Source: Pelobates cultripes (taxonomy: Eukaryota; Chordata; Amphibia; Anura; Pelobatidae). From it: a stretch of DNA of 64,000 bases. The stretch lies in the NCBI GenBank assembly GCA_933207985.1, contig OW240916.1, positions 131,825,464-131,889,463 of the forward strand, in the 5' to 3' direction. The position numbers and the translations under genes were made by a program. Shown piece by piece: positions 1 through 10,745 of the stretch (its first letter is position 1; every line of letters begins with the position of its first letter). Under the pieces are notes generated by a model, which was not told the origin of the DNA, made no database searches, and saw nothing but the letters and a program-made list of their open reading frames with translations.

Positions 1-1625
1 TACCCCATATTTACAAATATTATATCGCATTCCTCTTCACCAGGATAATGGAGTGGACAGATAAAGTTCACAAAAAAAGCATGGCATGGTTTGGAACAAA
101 GTTTCTGCGCAGTACCACTGGCCACACTTCCCTGGCAGACCTTCAAAAAATATCACAAGTCCCGCACCCCCTTATACACTATATCCTGCAAAAATGGAGA
201 TTACACAAAAATACATGGAATTTATCCACTGTTATTCCTGTTGGCATATAACCCGGATCTCCTAGGAGGCAGAGGTGCACTATTTTTGACTAAACTGTTG
301 GGATTGGCGAACCCACAACTTAGTGGCATACTAACAGCAGATGAACCTCCCAAAGTTATTGCTCTTCAGGGGCCTGGAGGCACCCTTCGCTGAATGATGT
401 TCTGAGATGCTCGCCATTGAAGCACTTCCTGATGCATTCAGTTATACTACTGGACTCCTAGGGCACTGACCCCATTTGAACGACTATGCAATTTGTTGAG
501 TAAGTGAAAGCATTCACTCTCTCAAATATGCCAATTGTTACACTTAACCCAGGGCGAGGAGGAGGTGAAAACGTAATAAAGGAAATGGATGCGGGGACTA
601 CACATACATATTTCAGCCCGAGATTGGGAACACATTTTAAATAAAACAATGACGGCATCGGTTAGCCTATCTAGACGAGAGTCCTTCTATAAACGCATAA
701 TGAGGTGGTACAGGACACCGGACATGCTCCACCAGTTTTGGCCCACAATTAGCGATAGCTGTTGGAGGTGTGGAGGAGATGGGGGATGTATGGAACACAT
801 ATGGTGGTCCTGCCCGCACATAAGAGAATACTGGAATAATATAGTAACCAAACTCCCCAACATACTAGAGCTCCCGCATACCTTGACCCCATCCCAGGTT
901 CTGTTGGGATGGCCTCACACCTTTCAGGACCCACAAAAACAGCTCCTACTGTGGTTGTAGCTGGGGGAGACAAATAACCTTATACCGGTGTACTGGAAAA
1001 AAACTGAAGTCCCCACAGTAGCCCAATGGGTGGACAGGGTGGAATCTATGGGGGAAATGGAAAATCTGCATTGGTCCATCCAGGGTAAACATAATAAATA
1101 CCTATGTATACTGGAGCCCTAGTTAAGGTACTGGGCACAGGAGAATATTTAGCCACAACCTACTAATGCATAGACCACATGGTACCCACCATACCCTAAC
1201 CCCCCCCCCCTTTCCCTCGACTACCTGACGGGATATCCGTCCCAACCCCCCCACTTTCTAATATCCCTTATTTCATGTTTTCTTTGACACTGAAATATTG
1301 GAGGTACACAATGCAGCTAAGCCATAGCTACACATACTACAGTAGAGACCACAATGAGGTTGGGCAGGATAAGGAGACGAGTTATACTTATATGGGATTG
1401 GATCCTCTGAGAAACTGCCTTCACATGGGGCCCACGCAGGCACAGATGGGTATCTGCCGAACTTGGGAATCCAGTGTCACCGCACAGGGCTGGATATATA
1501 TATCGTTACTTATTGCACTGAATGATGTGTTTCTATGCTGTGTATGTACGTTGTATACACTTTCCCCCTGAATGTCCCTTTCTCCTTTCTGTACCCCTAT
1601 GTTTTTATTCCAAAACAAAACTTGA
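1..1625 (+). mobile_element. LINE-1 3' part with 3' UTR
   Basis: This is the 3' third of an L1-type non-LTR retrotransposon, entering from the left edge. Pieces of the ORF2 C-terminal region are readable to about 1110, followed by a non-coding tail that ends near a CAAAACAAAACTTG tract at about 1610-1625. The tail contains a C-rich run near 1200. Stops and frame changes show a dead copy. The exact 3' edge is uncertain because no clear poly(A) or target duplication is visible. Confidence 0.75.
48..960 (+). pseudogene. L1 ORF2 C-terminal fragment (broken)
   Basis: The encoded protein would be the C-terminal part of the L1 endonuclease/reverse transcriptase, used in target-primed reverse transcription. 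The stretch at 589-960 reads through an RW-Y-RTP-LHQFWP region and then a cysteine/histidine motif, CWRCG followed by HIWWSCPHI, which is the CCHC-type motif near the end of L1 ORF2. Upstream, 48-393 matches the preceding linker region in two different frames, so at least one frameshift and several stops separate the pieces. The same motif recurs on the reverse strand at 19731-20142, from a second L1. Family assignment rests on the motif and the layout. No catalytic RT motif is inside the window. Confidence 0.72.
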
Positions 1626-1639
1626 AATCAATTAAAATA

Positions 1640-1965
1640 GTGATAATGGGCTGCTCTGCCTTTGTTTTCCTGGGCTGAATTTCTGTCACAGTCTGGCCCT
1701 GCACCACACTATGCCAATCGGAATCTCCTTATAGAGATACATTAAATCTATGTGGAAGTTCAGTGACTTTATGCAGAGTGTGGAGATGCTGAACATAGGC
1801 AGACTAAGAATCACCTCTAGTGGCTGTCAATGACTGCCACTAGAGGTGTTACTAGGCAGTAATGTAAACACTGTCTTTTCTCTGAATAGTCAGTGTCTAC
1901 ATGAAAAGGGCTGCAGGGACAGGCTGTAGACACCCATGGCTATAATGTTCTTTTAAAAAGAAATT
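1640..1965. repeat. Copy of CTCTAGTGGCTGTC palindromic repeat family
   Basis: At about 1814-1850 a CTCTAGTGGCTGTC half-site and its inverse CCACTAGAG form a short palindrome. Further on come GCTGCAGGGACAGGCTGTAGACACC and an end resembling other TTAA-type ends (GTTCTTTTAA). The same module occurs near 35860, 38945, 48180, 54770, 59840 and 61000. Confidence 0.45.
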
Positions 1966-2236
1966 GTGTTTTATATCCTAATATTTGGGGATGATACATC
2001 TTCTTGACGCACACTGTAATTTTTGGTTTTGGTTATATATCATTAATATCATGAAGGCCGATGTAACTTACATGTTTTGTTATACATATAAATTAGTACA
2101 CTAATCATACTCAACATTAAAACCACTGACAGGTGAAGTAAATACCTTAATTTTATTGTTTCAATGGCACCTGTCAAGGGGTTGATATATTACGAAGCAA
2201 GTGAATAGTCAGTTCTTGAATTTCATTGGTTGGAAT

Positions 2237-2730
2237 CGGGGAAAATTGGCAAGTGAAAATATATGAAAGACGTTGACAAGGGTTAAATAGTGATGTCAAG
2301 TATTGTGGGGTGCTTCCAGTATGTGGTAAATACATACCAAAAGTGTAAGGACAACCATTGAACCGGTGCCAGGGTCATGGGCACCCAAGACTAATTGGAA
2401 CAGACAGGCTAGTCTTCACGTGCATCAATCACAGATTACAGCTACTGTAACTCAAACTGCTGAAAAAGTCAATGCTGGGCATGATAGGAAGGTGTTATAA
2501 AACACAGTGAATTGCAATTTGCTGTGTATGGGGCTGCATAGCCACAGACCAGTGCTCGTCATGATCCCTGTTCACCACTGAAATTGCCTTCAATTGGGAC
2601 GTGAGCATCAGAACTAGACCATGCAGGTTGTCTAGTCTAATTATATATATTTATATTTTAGATCAGGTGAATGGCTGGGTGCGTGTGCATCGTATATCTG
2701 GGGAAGAGATGACAGCAAGATGCACTATGG
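2237..2730 (+). pseudogene. Tc1-like transposase, N-terminal and early catalytic part (broken)
   Basis: This is a remnant of a Tc1/mariner-superfamily transposase, a DDE enzyme that cuts and pastes its own element through the terminal repeats. Readable blocks in order are the start region with GKW- and DKG-like residues, the helix-turn-helix segment (around GHGHPRLI, from ggtcatgggcacccaagac), the A-T-V-TQTAEKVNAGHDRK linker, and a later WVRVHR-SGEEMTARCTM block at 2668-2730. Frameshifts and stops separate these blocks and the initiator codon is lost, so the copy is dead. The coding sequence continues at 3477-3520 after the hAT-type insertion and at 6355-6535 after the palindromic insertion, where EHLWEMLEQ-like sequence marks the third catalytic region. 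Confidence 0.72.
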
Positions 2731-3476
2731 CAGTGTTTCCCCAACTTTTTTTTTTCCAATTGTGTTCCCCTTTTAAGCCCAATTTCATGAACTGTACCCA
2801 TCATATTAGAGAAATGTTTGTATTTAATATAATTGTTATTTTAAACTTATACATTTTTCTCTGCCCCATCTACCCTTTTTCTCTGCTCCAGGCTCCCCCT
2901 GCTCTTCCTCGTTCCCAAGCTTCTCTTCTGCCAAAATCTTCCCTTCTGCCTCAGGTGTGTGTGTGTGTATATATACACACACACATAAACACACTGACAC
3001 ATACAGTTGCACAGACACGGTGATACACACACTGACACATACACAAATACTAACACACACAAACACAGTTGCAGACACAGATATACACATTGACACAAAT
3101 GCAGATGTACAGACACACAGATACTGTTGTTAAGGGCTTGCCACTCTTCCGGTCCACCCCTTCCCCTCCACACTCCCTCCCACAAGGCTAGGTCTGTGTC
3201 AGATCTTACTTGCTCCCAGAATTCCTTGCTTATAAGAAGGCGCATGGTTGTGTTGTTAAAGACCCACAACATCCAACCTTAACATACATGTTTCTTGGTT
3301 GACCCTAAGTGCAAGAGCCACCCGATGGGTCCTCTTACCCTGCAATTCTCAACATGTGCAGTGCGGTTGCACCAGCACAGTCAGTAAAAATGCCATTACT
3401 GCATTTTTTCGCATACTCGGGAACTGGTATACTGTGTACCTCTGAGGGTACATAGAACACAGGTTGGGAATCACTG
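2731..3476. mobile_element. Non-autonomous hAT-type element with CA microsatellite
   Basis: The ends are imperfect inverted repeats, CAGTGTTTCCCCAAC at the left and GTTGGGAATCACTG at the right. The 8-bp flanks CACTATGG (2723-2730) and CATAATGG (3477-3484) are diverged copies of one target. The Tc1 reading continues directly across the site. An 8-bp duplication with CAGTG ends is the hAT signature. No transposase frame is present. A pyrimidine-rich tract and a CA/TG array (about 2950-3115) fill the centre. Confidence 0.8.
2950..3115. repeat. CA/TG microsatellite
   Basis: Interrupted runs of CA dinucleotides (ACACACAC, CAGACACA, TGACACATA), beginning with a GTGTGTGTGTATATATACACACACAC palindrome. 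It lies inside the hAT-type element. Open frames across it are artefacts of the simple repeat. Confidence 0.9.
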
Positions 3477-3527
3477 CATAATGGGAAGAAGGCAGACCGG
3501 CAAAGGCACTATTATGCACTAAAAAAG

Positions 3528-4472
3528 GGGGTCAAGGGCTGCGCTTGAGTAGGGAGATAAAAAAGTGAATAAGTGAATAAAATCGTATTTTGATCAAATA
3601 AACAGTGATAATAAAATCAAGTAAAGTTCATCCGGATTTGTAAAAAGTATAAATAAAAACAGTCTCACTGGTATGCAGTAACACAATAATAATCCTCAAG
3701 TATAGCTCCGTCCGTGTAGTAGGTAGTCCATATATGTGAAGATAAAAGACAAAAAGAAAAAGCTGCCAATGGTGAAATATTGTATATCCTGATGTTGTAT
3801 ATATTCAAAGGAAATATATTTCACTCACATTTGGTGGAGCTTTTGCCAGCTCTGGGAGAAGAGACACTAAGTGGTTTGATCCCCACTAACGGATATGCTT
3901 GGATGGTCCTTCTATCCGGCTCCGAGTTCCTGTGGTGTCGGCTAGGATCTACTTCAGATGTGCGTTAATTCCTTAATGCTTGGAAGATAGGTCCGCCTTT
4001 CCGATATCGGATAATAGGTGTCCACGGAGTATATATAAAACAGCAAATAGTGCTCTCAGTATGAACAACAAAGTAATTTTTAACTTTAAGTGAGTTATAC
4101 TTACAAGAATAGAGCAGACAGGTACTGCTCTATTGCCATAGCTCTGGTGGAATTATCCCCACCTAAGGATTTCTTTGGACGGAATATACTTTCAAGTTAA
4201 AAAATAAAATAAAATAAAATAAAAAATAAAAATAAAAATGGGATGAATAAAACTATAAAATAGTAAGTGTATAAAATAATAAATAATAAAAATAAGTTTA
4301 CAATTGGTCCTAGTATAAAAAGTAACCCAAAAAACTTTTATTGATTAAAATACACTTATTAAAACCATTTACGCGTTTCACCTTTGGGGTTTTCTCAAAA
4401 TGTTAAAAGAACAGTACACCTGGCAAGGAACTGAATATATAAGTTTACAGAAATTGAATTTGGCGCCAAAAT
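3528..4472. repeat. Left arm of palindromic element
   Basis: It pairs with 5225-6243. Matching landmarks are GGGGGTCAAGGG / CCCTTGACCCCC at the outer edge, CTCCGTCCGTGTAGTAGGTAG / its inverse, the CTGATGTTGTATATATTC block, and CACCTTTGGGGTTTTC near the inner edge. A GTTTC/GAAAC-type motif lies at about 4376-4381. Confidence 0.8.
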
Positions 4473-4796
4473 GGACTTAATGCAGAATTTGATTTGCACA
4501 ATTTTTTATGATATGTCTAATTACTAACATTCCTATTTTTAACTTTTTAGTTTAATTTTATGTTTCAATTTTAACCTTATATTTGTAATATTATTATGTT
4601 TTACTTAGAAGATTATCCTCCTATTTTTTAATAATATCTGCATCATCATTCTTAGCTATTACTTTTATATTTATCCTTATGTATAAATTTGTGGGGCAGT
4701 TTAACAAATGTTTTTATATCTTAAAATGTTCTTTTATATTTAAAAGTGCTCTTTTTTATTCATAAATATGATCTAAAGTATGTATCCCATTATAGG

Positions 4797-4855
4797 AGCG
4801 CCCAGTGGCCGGCAGGACTCTATTTCCCATAGAGCATTGTGTTTCCAGCCGGCCA
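4797..4855. repeat. Hairpin CCCAGTGGCCGGC / GCCGGCCACTGGG
   Basis: A short inverted repeat in the unpaired centre of the palindromic element: CGCCCAGTGGCCGGC is followed about 30 bases later by GCCGGCCACTGGGC. GC-rich sites GCGCATGCGCGCC and CACGTGATCGG follow at 4905-4940, giving a compact, promoter-like GC patch in AT-rich surroundings. Confidence 0.6.
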
Positions 4856-5224
4856 CTGGGCACTCCGTGTAAACCAGGAAGTGTTTTCGCCCATTAATTT
4901 ATTTGCGCATGCGCGCCGCGTTCCGATCACGTGATCGGAACAAAATACAATTTAATCTCTTTAAAAGCTTCGTTTTAAATAAATTCTTATCCCTTGAGCT
5001 TTACTAGGCGATAACAAAGGCATCTATATGGTTTTTATATTACTTTGAGATGTGCCACGTGATCGGGATTAATAGTAATGAAACTCCTTTTTAAATTCTT
5101 TTTAAAGCTTTGTTTTCATAAAATTTTAATTTTTTAAGCCTATTAAGGCTCATATGAATATACCTATAAGGTTGTAATGTTACTTTGAAATGTATATATA
5201 GTTTGGTTTTAATACTTGTTTGTG

Positions 5225-5457
5225 ATTGGTGCACAAAAATTTTTGGCACCAAATTCAATTTCTGTAAACTTATATATTTAGTTCCTTGCCAGGTGTACTG
5301 TTCTTTTACCATTTTGAGAAAACCCCAAAGGTGAAACGCGTAAATGGTTTTAATAAGTGTATTGTAATCAATAAAAGTTTTTTTGGTTACTTTTTATACT
5401 AGGACCAATTGTAAACTTATTTTTATTGTATTTTATACACTTTCTTTTACTCCTGGC

Positions 5458-5505
<48 letters not shown>

Positions 5506-6243
5506 TATCATCTCATACTATTTTATAGTTTTATCCATCCCATTTTTATTTTTTATTTTATTTTATTTTATTTATTTTAAGTATATTCCGTCCAAAGAAA
5601 TCCTTAGGTGGGGATAATTCCACCAGAGCTGTGGCAATAGAGCAGTACCTGTCTGCTCTATTCTTGTAAGTATAACTCACTTAAAGTTAAAAATTACTTT
5701 GTTGTTCATACTGAGAGCACTATTTGCTGTTTTATATATACTCCGTGGACACCTATTATCCGATATCGGAAAGGCGGACCTATCTTCCAAGCATTAAGGA
5801 ATTAACGCACATCTGAAGTAGATCCTAGCCGACACCACAGGAACTCCGAGCCAGATAGAAGGACCATCCAAGCATATCCGTTAGTGGGGATCAAACCACT
5901 TAGTGTCTCTTCTCCCAGAGCTGGCAAAAGCTCCACCAAATGTGAGTGAAATATATTTCCTTTGAATATATACAACATCAGGTTATACAACATTTCACCA
6001 TTGGCAGCTTTTTCTTTTTGTCTTTTATCTTCACATATATGGACTACCTACTACACGGACGGAGCCATACTTGAGGATTATTATCGTGTTACTGCATACC
6101 AGTGAGACTGTTTTCATTTATACTTTTTACAAATCCGGATGAACTTTACTTGATTTTATTATCACTGTTTATTTTATCAAAATACGATTTTATTCACTTA
6201 TTCACTTTTTTATCTCCCTACTCAAGCGCATCCCTTGACCCCC
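5225..6243. repeat. Right arm of palindromic element
   Basis: Inverted copy of 3528-4472. It differs by scattered substitutions and by an AT microsatellite at 5460-5502 that replaces an A-rich tract of the left arm (about 4200-4260). Confidence 0.8.
5460..5502. repeat. TA dinucleotide microsatellite
   Basis: About twenty uninterrupted TA repeats inside the right arm of the palindromic element. Confidence 0.95.
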
Positions 6244-7249
6244 TTTTTCTTGCATTTCTTACATAAGGGTTTCTTGAGGGATTTCCCTTTTAGGGTTGCT
6301 GCTTAATTGAATTAGCGCAGACTCTTCCTCCTTTTTGTTTTACTATTATGCACTGGGTAATGTACTGTTGGGCCAGATTTTAAAACCAATTGAGCATCTG
6401 TGGGAAATGCTGGAACAATAAATATGATCCACGGATGCCCCACCTCACTTGTGGAGTCTATGCCTCGACACATCAGGCATTTTTGGCAGCATGAGGTGGA
6501 CCTATATGATTTTAGGCAGGTAGCTTTAGTGTTGTGGCTGATCGATGTATATTGTATTATCGTGCAGTTTATACAGTAACTATGTAGTTACTGTATAAAG
6601 TTTAACTCGCCGTTTGCCTGTAATGTTTTCTGTATATCCTATGTGAAATCAATTAACGTAAACATTCATTTCACACAGGTAACCAAGAGGTAAGAGAGTG
6701 TAAAATCAATCAGTACAAGCAGGGCCGGCCTTAGGCAATTAGGCGCCCTGTGCAAAAAGTCTTCACGGCGCCCCCCCCACCTCCCACCAAGTTGCCTGAA
6801 TACAGTAACACACACAGGCACCGGGGACGTGTGTATCACGAGGCAAACAAGGCATCTGCCTTGGGCGCCACTTTGCAGGGGGCGGCAAAAAAAAGCATCC
6901 CTCCAAACCCCCAGGCAGATCCCTTGCTTGCCTCGCATCCTGGGGGGCTCAAGAGCTGACTGGCTGGCCACTTTTGAGCCCCCCCAAGGCTGGCAGCGGG
7001 CAGCGAAGGAGCATACTCACCTGAGCTCTTCCTGCTCAGCTTCCTCTGCGCCGCTTAATGAAGCCGGGAGCCAGAATATGACGTCAGTCCGGCTCCCGGC
7101 ATCACTAAGCGCTGCTTACTCAGCCTGTGCGCCCCCTGCCTGCCTGCCCAGCAGCCACACTGGACTGCTGGTAAGAAATCCACTCCAGCTTTCCCAGGGA
7201 GGCTGGGTGGATTTAAAATAAATGTAAAAAATATTAGTTTGTGAGTGTT

Positions 7250-7500
7250 AGTGGAAATGTCTGTGTGTGTGTCTGTGAGTGTTTATTTTGAAGTGAATGT
7301 GTGTGTGTGTGTGTGTGTCTGTAAGTGTGTAATTGTGTGTGTCTGTAAGTGAATGTGTGTGTGTCTGTGAGTGAATGTGTGTGTTGGTCAGTGAGTGTAT
7401 ATGTGTCAGTCAGTGAGTGTGTATGTGTCAGTCAGTGAGTGTGTATGTGTCGTCAGTGAGTGTGTATGTGTCGTCAGTGAGTGTGCGTCTGTCAGTCAAA
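7250..7500. repeat. TG-rich tandem repeat
   Basis: Imperfect repeats of GTGTGTGTCTGTGAGTG and GTATGTGTCAGTCAGTGAGTG units. Confidence 0.9.
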
Positions 7501-7549
7501 GTGCGGCCTTGACAGGAAGGGGTGGGGGAAATTTAAACTCGGTTACAGG

Positions 7550-8145
7550 CATGTACACACACACTCAGTTAAAGGCAGTCACACATACAGGCACAGGCAC
7601 AAACAATGGCACAGCTACAGCGACACACACAGACAGACAGTCACATAGGCAGACAGACACACAGAACACACACATAGACAGTTATACACACACATAGACA
7701 GTTATACACACACAGGCAGGCAGTCACACAGATAGAAAGTCACACACACAGGCAGGCAGTCACACACAGACAGATAGTTACAGACAGACACACACAGGCA
7801 GGCAGGCAGTCACATACAGGCAGTCACACACACAGGCAGTCACACACACAGACAGACAGTCACACACACAGACAGTCACACAGACAGACAGTCTCACACA
7901 CACAGGCAGTCACACACACGGGCAGTCACACAGACAGACAGTCACACAGACAGACAGTCACACACACAGGCAGTCACATACATGGGCAGTCACACAGACA
8001 GACAGTCACACACACAGACAGTCACACACAGGCAGGCAGTCACACACAGAGACAGTCACACACACACACAGAGACACAGTCACACACACACACACACACA
8101 CAAGGACAGGCAGTCACACAGACAGACAGTCACACACACACACTT
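7550..8145. repeat. CACA/CAGACAGTCACA minisatellite
   Basis: Repeats built from CAGTCACACACACAGGCAG and CAGACAGACAGTCACAC variants. This looks like an amplified microsatellite within the hAT-type element. The open frames here are low-complexity shadows. Confidence 0.9.
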
Positions 8146-8620
8146 ACCTCTTTCCAGTGGATGCAGTTGGCTGATGGGGAAGCATCTTTCCCTCTTCCTG
8201 TACAGCAGGGGCTTCGGGAGGTATTAGCCCGTCTCCGCCTCTCGATAAGCCCCGCCTCCGCCGCTCGGTAAACCCCGCCCCCTCTGCCGCGATTTTTTTT
8301 TAAATAGACCATTCCCTTGCATTCGCTGAGCTTACAGAGTGAGCTGTACACAGGGCTCTGTTGGGATGTGGGCTACCAAAGTGAACGCACAGCTCAGACA
8401 CCCCTGGGTTACCGCCCTGAGTACAAGTAGGACCTATACTTCAAAAACTATTCTTCCATGGCTATTCTGCTTTTTGCATTAGTAACCTGCACGTCACTTC
8501 TAATACACACAATGGTTGCTATAACAGCAGGATAACCATCTATTGCTTCACAAATAGGCCCTGTAGTTAGGAGGAACGTTTATTCCCTCAGCAACAAATG
8601 GCTGAAATGTAGAAAGTATG

Positions 8621-9387
8621 TCATGGTTCTGATCAGGTCAGACAAGAGACTCATGCCAGGGTTGACTTCAGGTTGTTTATTTGAGTTATTAGACATGGTT
8701 AGACAAAAAGGTAAGAACAAGAGAAAGATGGAAAAGTTATAATAAAGACAAAGGGGGAAAGCAGAACCTAAAAACAGAATTACAGGGGAGTATGAAAATA
8801 GATGTTTAGGCAATATGCCCCAAAAAAGGTTTCCATGAGACAGGGAAACAATTAGATAAAACTAAACAGGAATATAAAGGATAAAGCAAAACAGGTTATA
8901 GCAGCAATTGAGGTGATCAGCCTCTTTGGTTTGTAATCAGAACTGCAGTGTCAGGGTCTTTGAGGATACTTGCAAATGAAAAGAATGTCTATAATATCCA
9001 GGCAGGTTGGAACCAAAGCAAATAAGGAATATTAGAAAACAAAGTCCATTTTGAATTAAATCAGGATGTTTGGATGAATCAGGATGGGTCAAAGGAAATC
9101 AGAGTAGAGCAGGTAATTCAGGAATCAGTTTGAGCCAGGAACAGATGTATTTTCTGTATCAGACCATAAACAAGTTTCAGTAAGAGCCAGGTGTAGAACA
9201 CAACTTCTCTCAATGTAAAGGCCATGTGAGGAGTTGGGTGTGGCCTTTTATAGCAGACTTGGATTATCAGGCTATGCAGGTGAGAGTGACTGAGGTGACT
9301 AGTGGCTAGGGAGGCCACTAGAGGCGAGAAACAGGTATTGCCGAAATAAAACAATAATATCTTGGTTGTCTAGATGGGATCCTGACA
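8621..9387 (-). mobile_element. Solo LTR (reverse strand)
   Basis: GTATG is duplicated at 8616-8620 and 9388-9392, a 5-bp target duplication typical of LTR retrotransposons. On the reverse strand the unit starts TGTCAGGATCC and contains a TATAAAAGG box (complement of 9245-9254) and an AATAAA signal (complement of about 8676-8682), as expected for U3-R-U5. No internal retroelement sequence adjoins it, so it is most simply a solo LTR left by recombination. The right end reads CCATGA rather than the usual CA end, so the boundary could be off by a few bases. Confidence 0.65.
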
Positions 9388-9392
9388 GTATG

Positions 9393-9829
9393 CCTGAAAT
9401 TAGGAGACAAGGCCGCACAAGAAGGAACAATCACCATAAAACAAATGCAGGGAATTAAAACAAAATATTTATTTTAGCTGACTATCATAAGCATGAGATA
9501 TTCTAGAGACAATAATATTTTACACAAGTAACATCTATAACTAATAGAAAACAGACTGGTATTGCAATTGTTGTAACATAAACATTAAGAAGCGTTTCTA
9601 TTTTTTGTTTCATAGTTCTATTGTACTCATGAGTTGCATATTAACTGTTTCCTTCATCATATAAAATGTTCCATTTGTGGTTTAACAAACTGTTTAGTAG
9701 AGGAATGTACAAAGGATAAATACCAATGTATTAAGTATTGGAATCTTAATCATTTTCCCTGCTAGACATATCAGTTTCACCCCTGCTCAATTAACCCCTT
9801 AAGAACACAGCTTCAGAAGCTTGTCTTAC
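9393..9829. other. AT-rich DNA without recognised gene
   Basis: AT-rich sequence with no convincing frame or repeat. The right 40 bases (TTAACCCCTTAAG... GAAGCTTGTCTTACGC) are echoed just beyond the next element at 12196-12236, which suggests an older small TTAA repeat was its target. Confidence 0.5.
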
Positions 9830-10199
9830 GCTTAACCCCTTAAAATCGGAGGGCGTACTATTACGCCCTATTCTAAGCGGCTCTAAACGCCACAGGGCGT
9901 AATAGTACGCCCTCCGGTTTTTCTTACTTACCTGGTCGCCGGCGATCGCGGTTGGGGAGACTCACCTGGGATCCCAGGGAGTCCCCCGCGGTGGATCCTG
10001 CCTCCTCCGGCCCCCCCCAGACCCTCCCGGCCATGTGAGAGTGAGGTCCTTGCGAGGACCTCACAATCACATGGCCGGGTTAGCTGGCTGCTGCATTGCC
10101 AGCAAGGGGACTGCCTGTAATGACAGTTAGTCCCCCTACTGGCTGGAAATCAAATAAAAGAAAGTTAAAATCAGTGTAAAAAAAATAAAAATTATATAC

Positions 10200-10640
10200 T
10201 TAGATCATATAAAAATTATATATATACACATATACATACACACACATACTCTGTCTAGGTGTATTTTACTATTTATATATATATATAATTATATATATAT
10301 ATATATATTAATATCAAATTACACGTAGACTGATACTGATTAAATATATATATATATATATAATTATTGTTATATATATATTTATATATAATATAAAGAA
10401 AATATGTAAATACGTTAAAAATAAAATGTAAAAATAAATCAAAAATATATAGATGTGCTATTTTGTTCTAACTGTATTGTGATATTAATATATATATATT
10501 TAAATCAAAATACACGTAGAACTAAATAATATATATCTATATACATAAATATATACGTATATATCACTATATATATACCTATGTATAAATAAAAATATTT
10601 GTAAAAAATTATATATATATACAAAAATGAAAATAATACC
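10200..10640. repeat. TA-rich low-complexity tract
   Basis: Dense TATATA with interspersed CACGTAGAACTAA units. An inverted copy of the 10490-10600 part recurs at about 30840-30990. Confidence 0.8.
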
Positions 10641-10745
10641 GGCACTCTAGGTCTCCCAAAGATCGTTGGTTTATTGTAAATCAATCCAGAGGGTCAAAGT
10701 TTCACTCACATTTGGAGCTTTCATCAGGACACATCCTTTATATAT
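10630..10745 (-). ncRNA. Possible hammerhead ribozyme core (fossil)
   Basis: Read on the reverse strand, 10727 down to 10699 contains CTGATGA, a short potential stem with loop (AGCTC...GAGTG), and GAAAC. This is the conserved CUGANGA-stem II-GAAA core of hammerhead ribozymes, which are known in Penelope-like retroelements and in retrozymes. The flanking pieces needed for stems I and III are not evident, stem II is only about 3-4 bp, and the match sits in an AT-rich repeat. It may be chance or a decayed remnant. Confidence 0.35.

Larger units (their letters stand above)
3521..6341. mobile_element. 2.8 kb palindromic element with 13-bp target duplication
   Basis: The sequence ACTATTATGCACT occurs at 3508-3520 and 6342-6354, bracketing the insertion in the Tc1 host. 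Inside, about 3528-4472 is the inverted, lightly diverged copy of about 5225-6243, with some 750 bp of unpaired DNA between them. The right side carries about 95 bp beyond the palindrome (6247-6341) that the left side lacks, as if one end were truncated. No coding frame longer than a repeat shadow is present. The 13-bp duplication and truncated end favour a retroelement over a cut-and-paste element. A Penelope-like origin is possible but unproven. Confidence 0.75.
2097..6549 (+). mobile_element. Tc1-like DNA transposon, split by two insertions
   Basis: The left terminal repeat starts at 2097 (TACACTAATCATACTCAACA) and the right one ends at 6549 (GGCTGATCGATGTA). They are inverted, diverged copies, each bounded by the TA of the target. 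Internal sequence follows a Tc1-family transposon of fish and frogs. It is interrupted at 2730 by a hAT-type element and at 3520 by a palindromic element. The host sequence resumes exactly after each, as the target duplications show. About 250 bp of the expected 3' coding region is missing near 6385. Confidence 0.82.
6720..8419. mobile_element. Non-autonomous hAT-type element, 1.7 kb
   Basis: The 8-bp target AGTACAAG is perfectly duplicated at 6712-6719 and 8420-8427. The element starts CAGGGCCGGCC and ends CCGCCCTG. The interior holds GC-rich sequence (6720-7200, 8200-8290) flanking TG-rich and CA-rich microsatellites. No transposase frame is present. It belongs with the other CAGGG-ended elements of the window (30004, 38402, 43738). 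Confidence 0.85.

Noticed and set aside
2601..3272. 140-codon frames on both strands
   Set aside because: They cross the Tc1/hAT boundary and the CA microsatellite, and have no domain.
7395..8227. His/Thr/Asp/Arg-rich frames
   Set aside because: Translations of CA/CAGA repeats within the hAT-type element.
10699..10727. Calling a functional hammerhead ribozyme
   Set aside because: Only the core matches. Stem I, stem III and a cleavage site were not found, so it is reported as a fossil candidate only.
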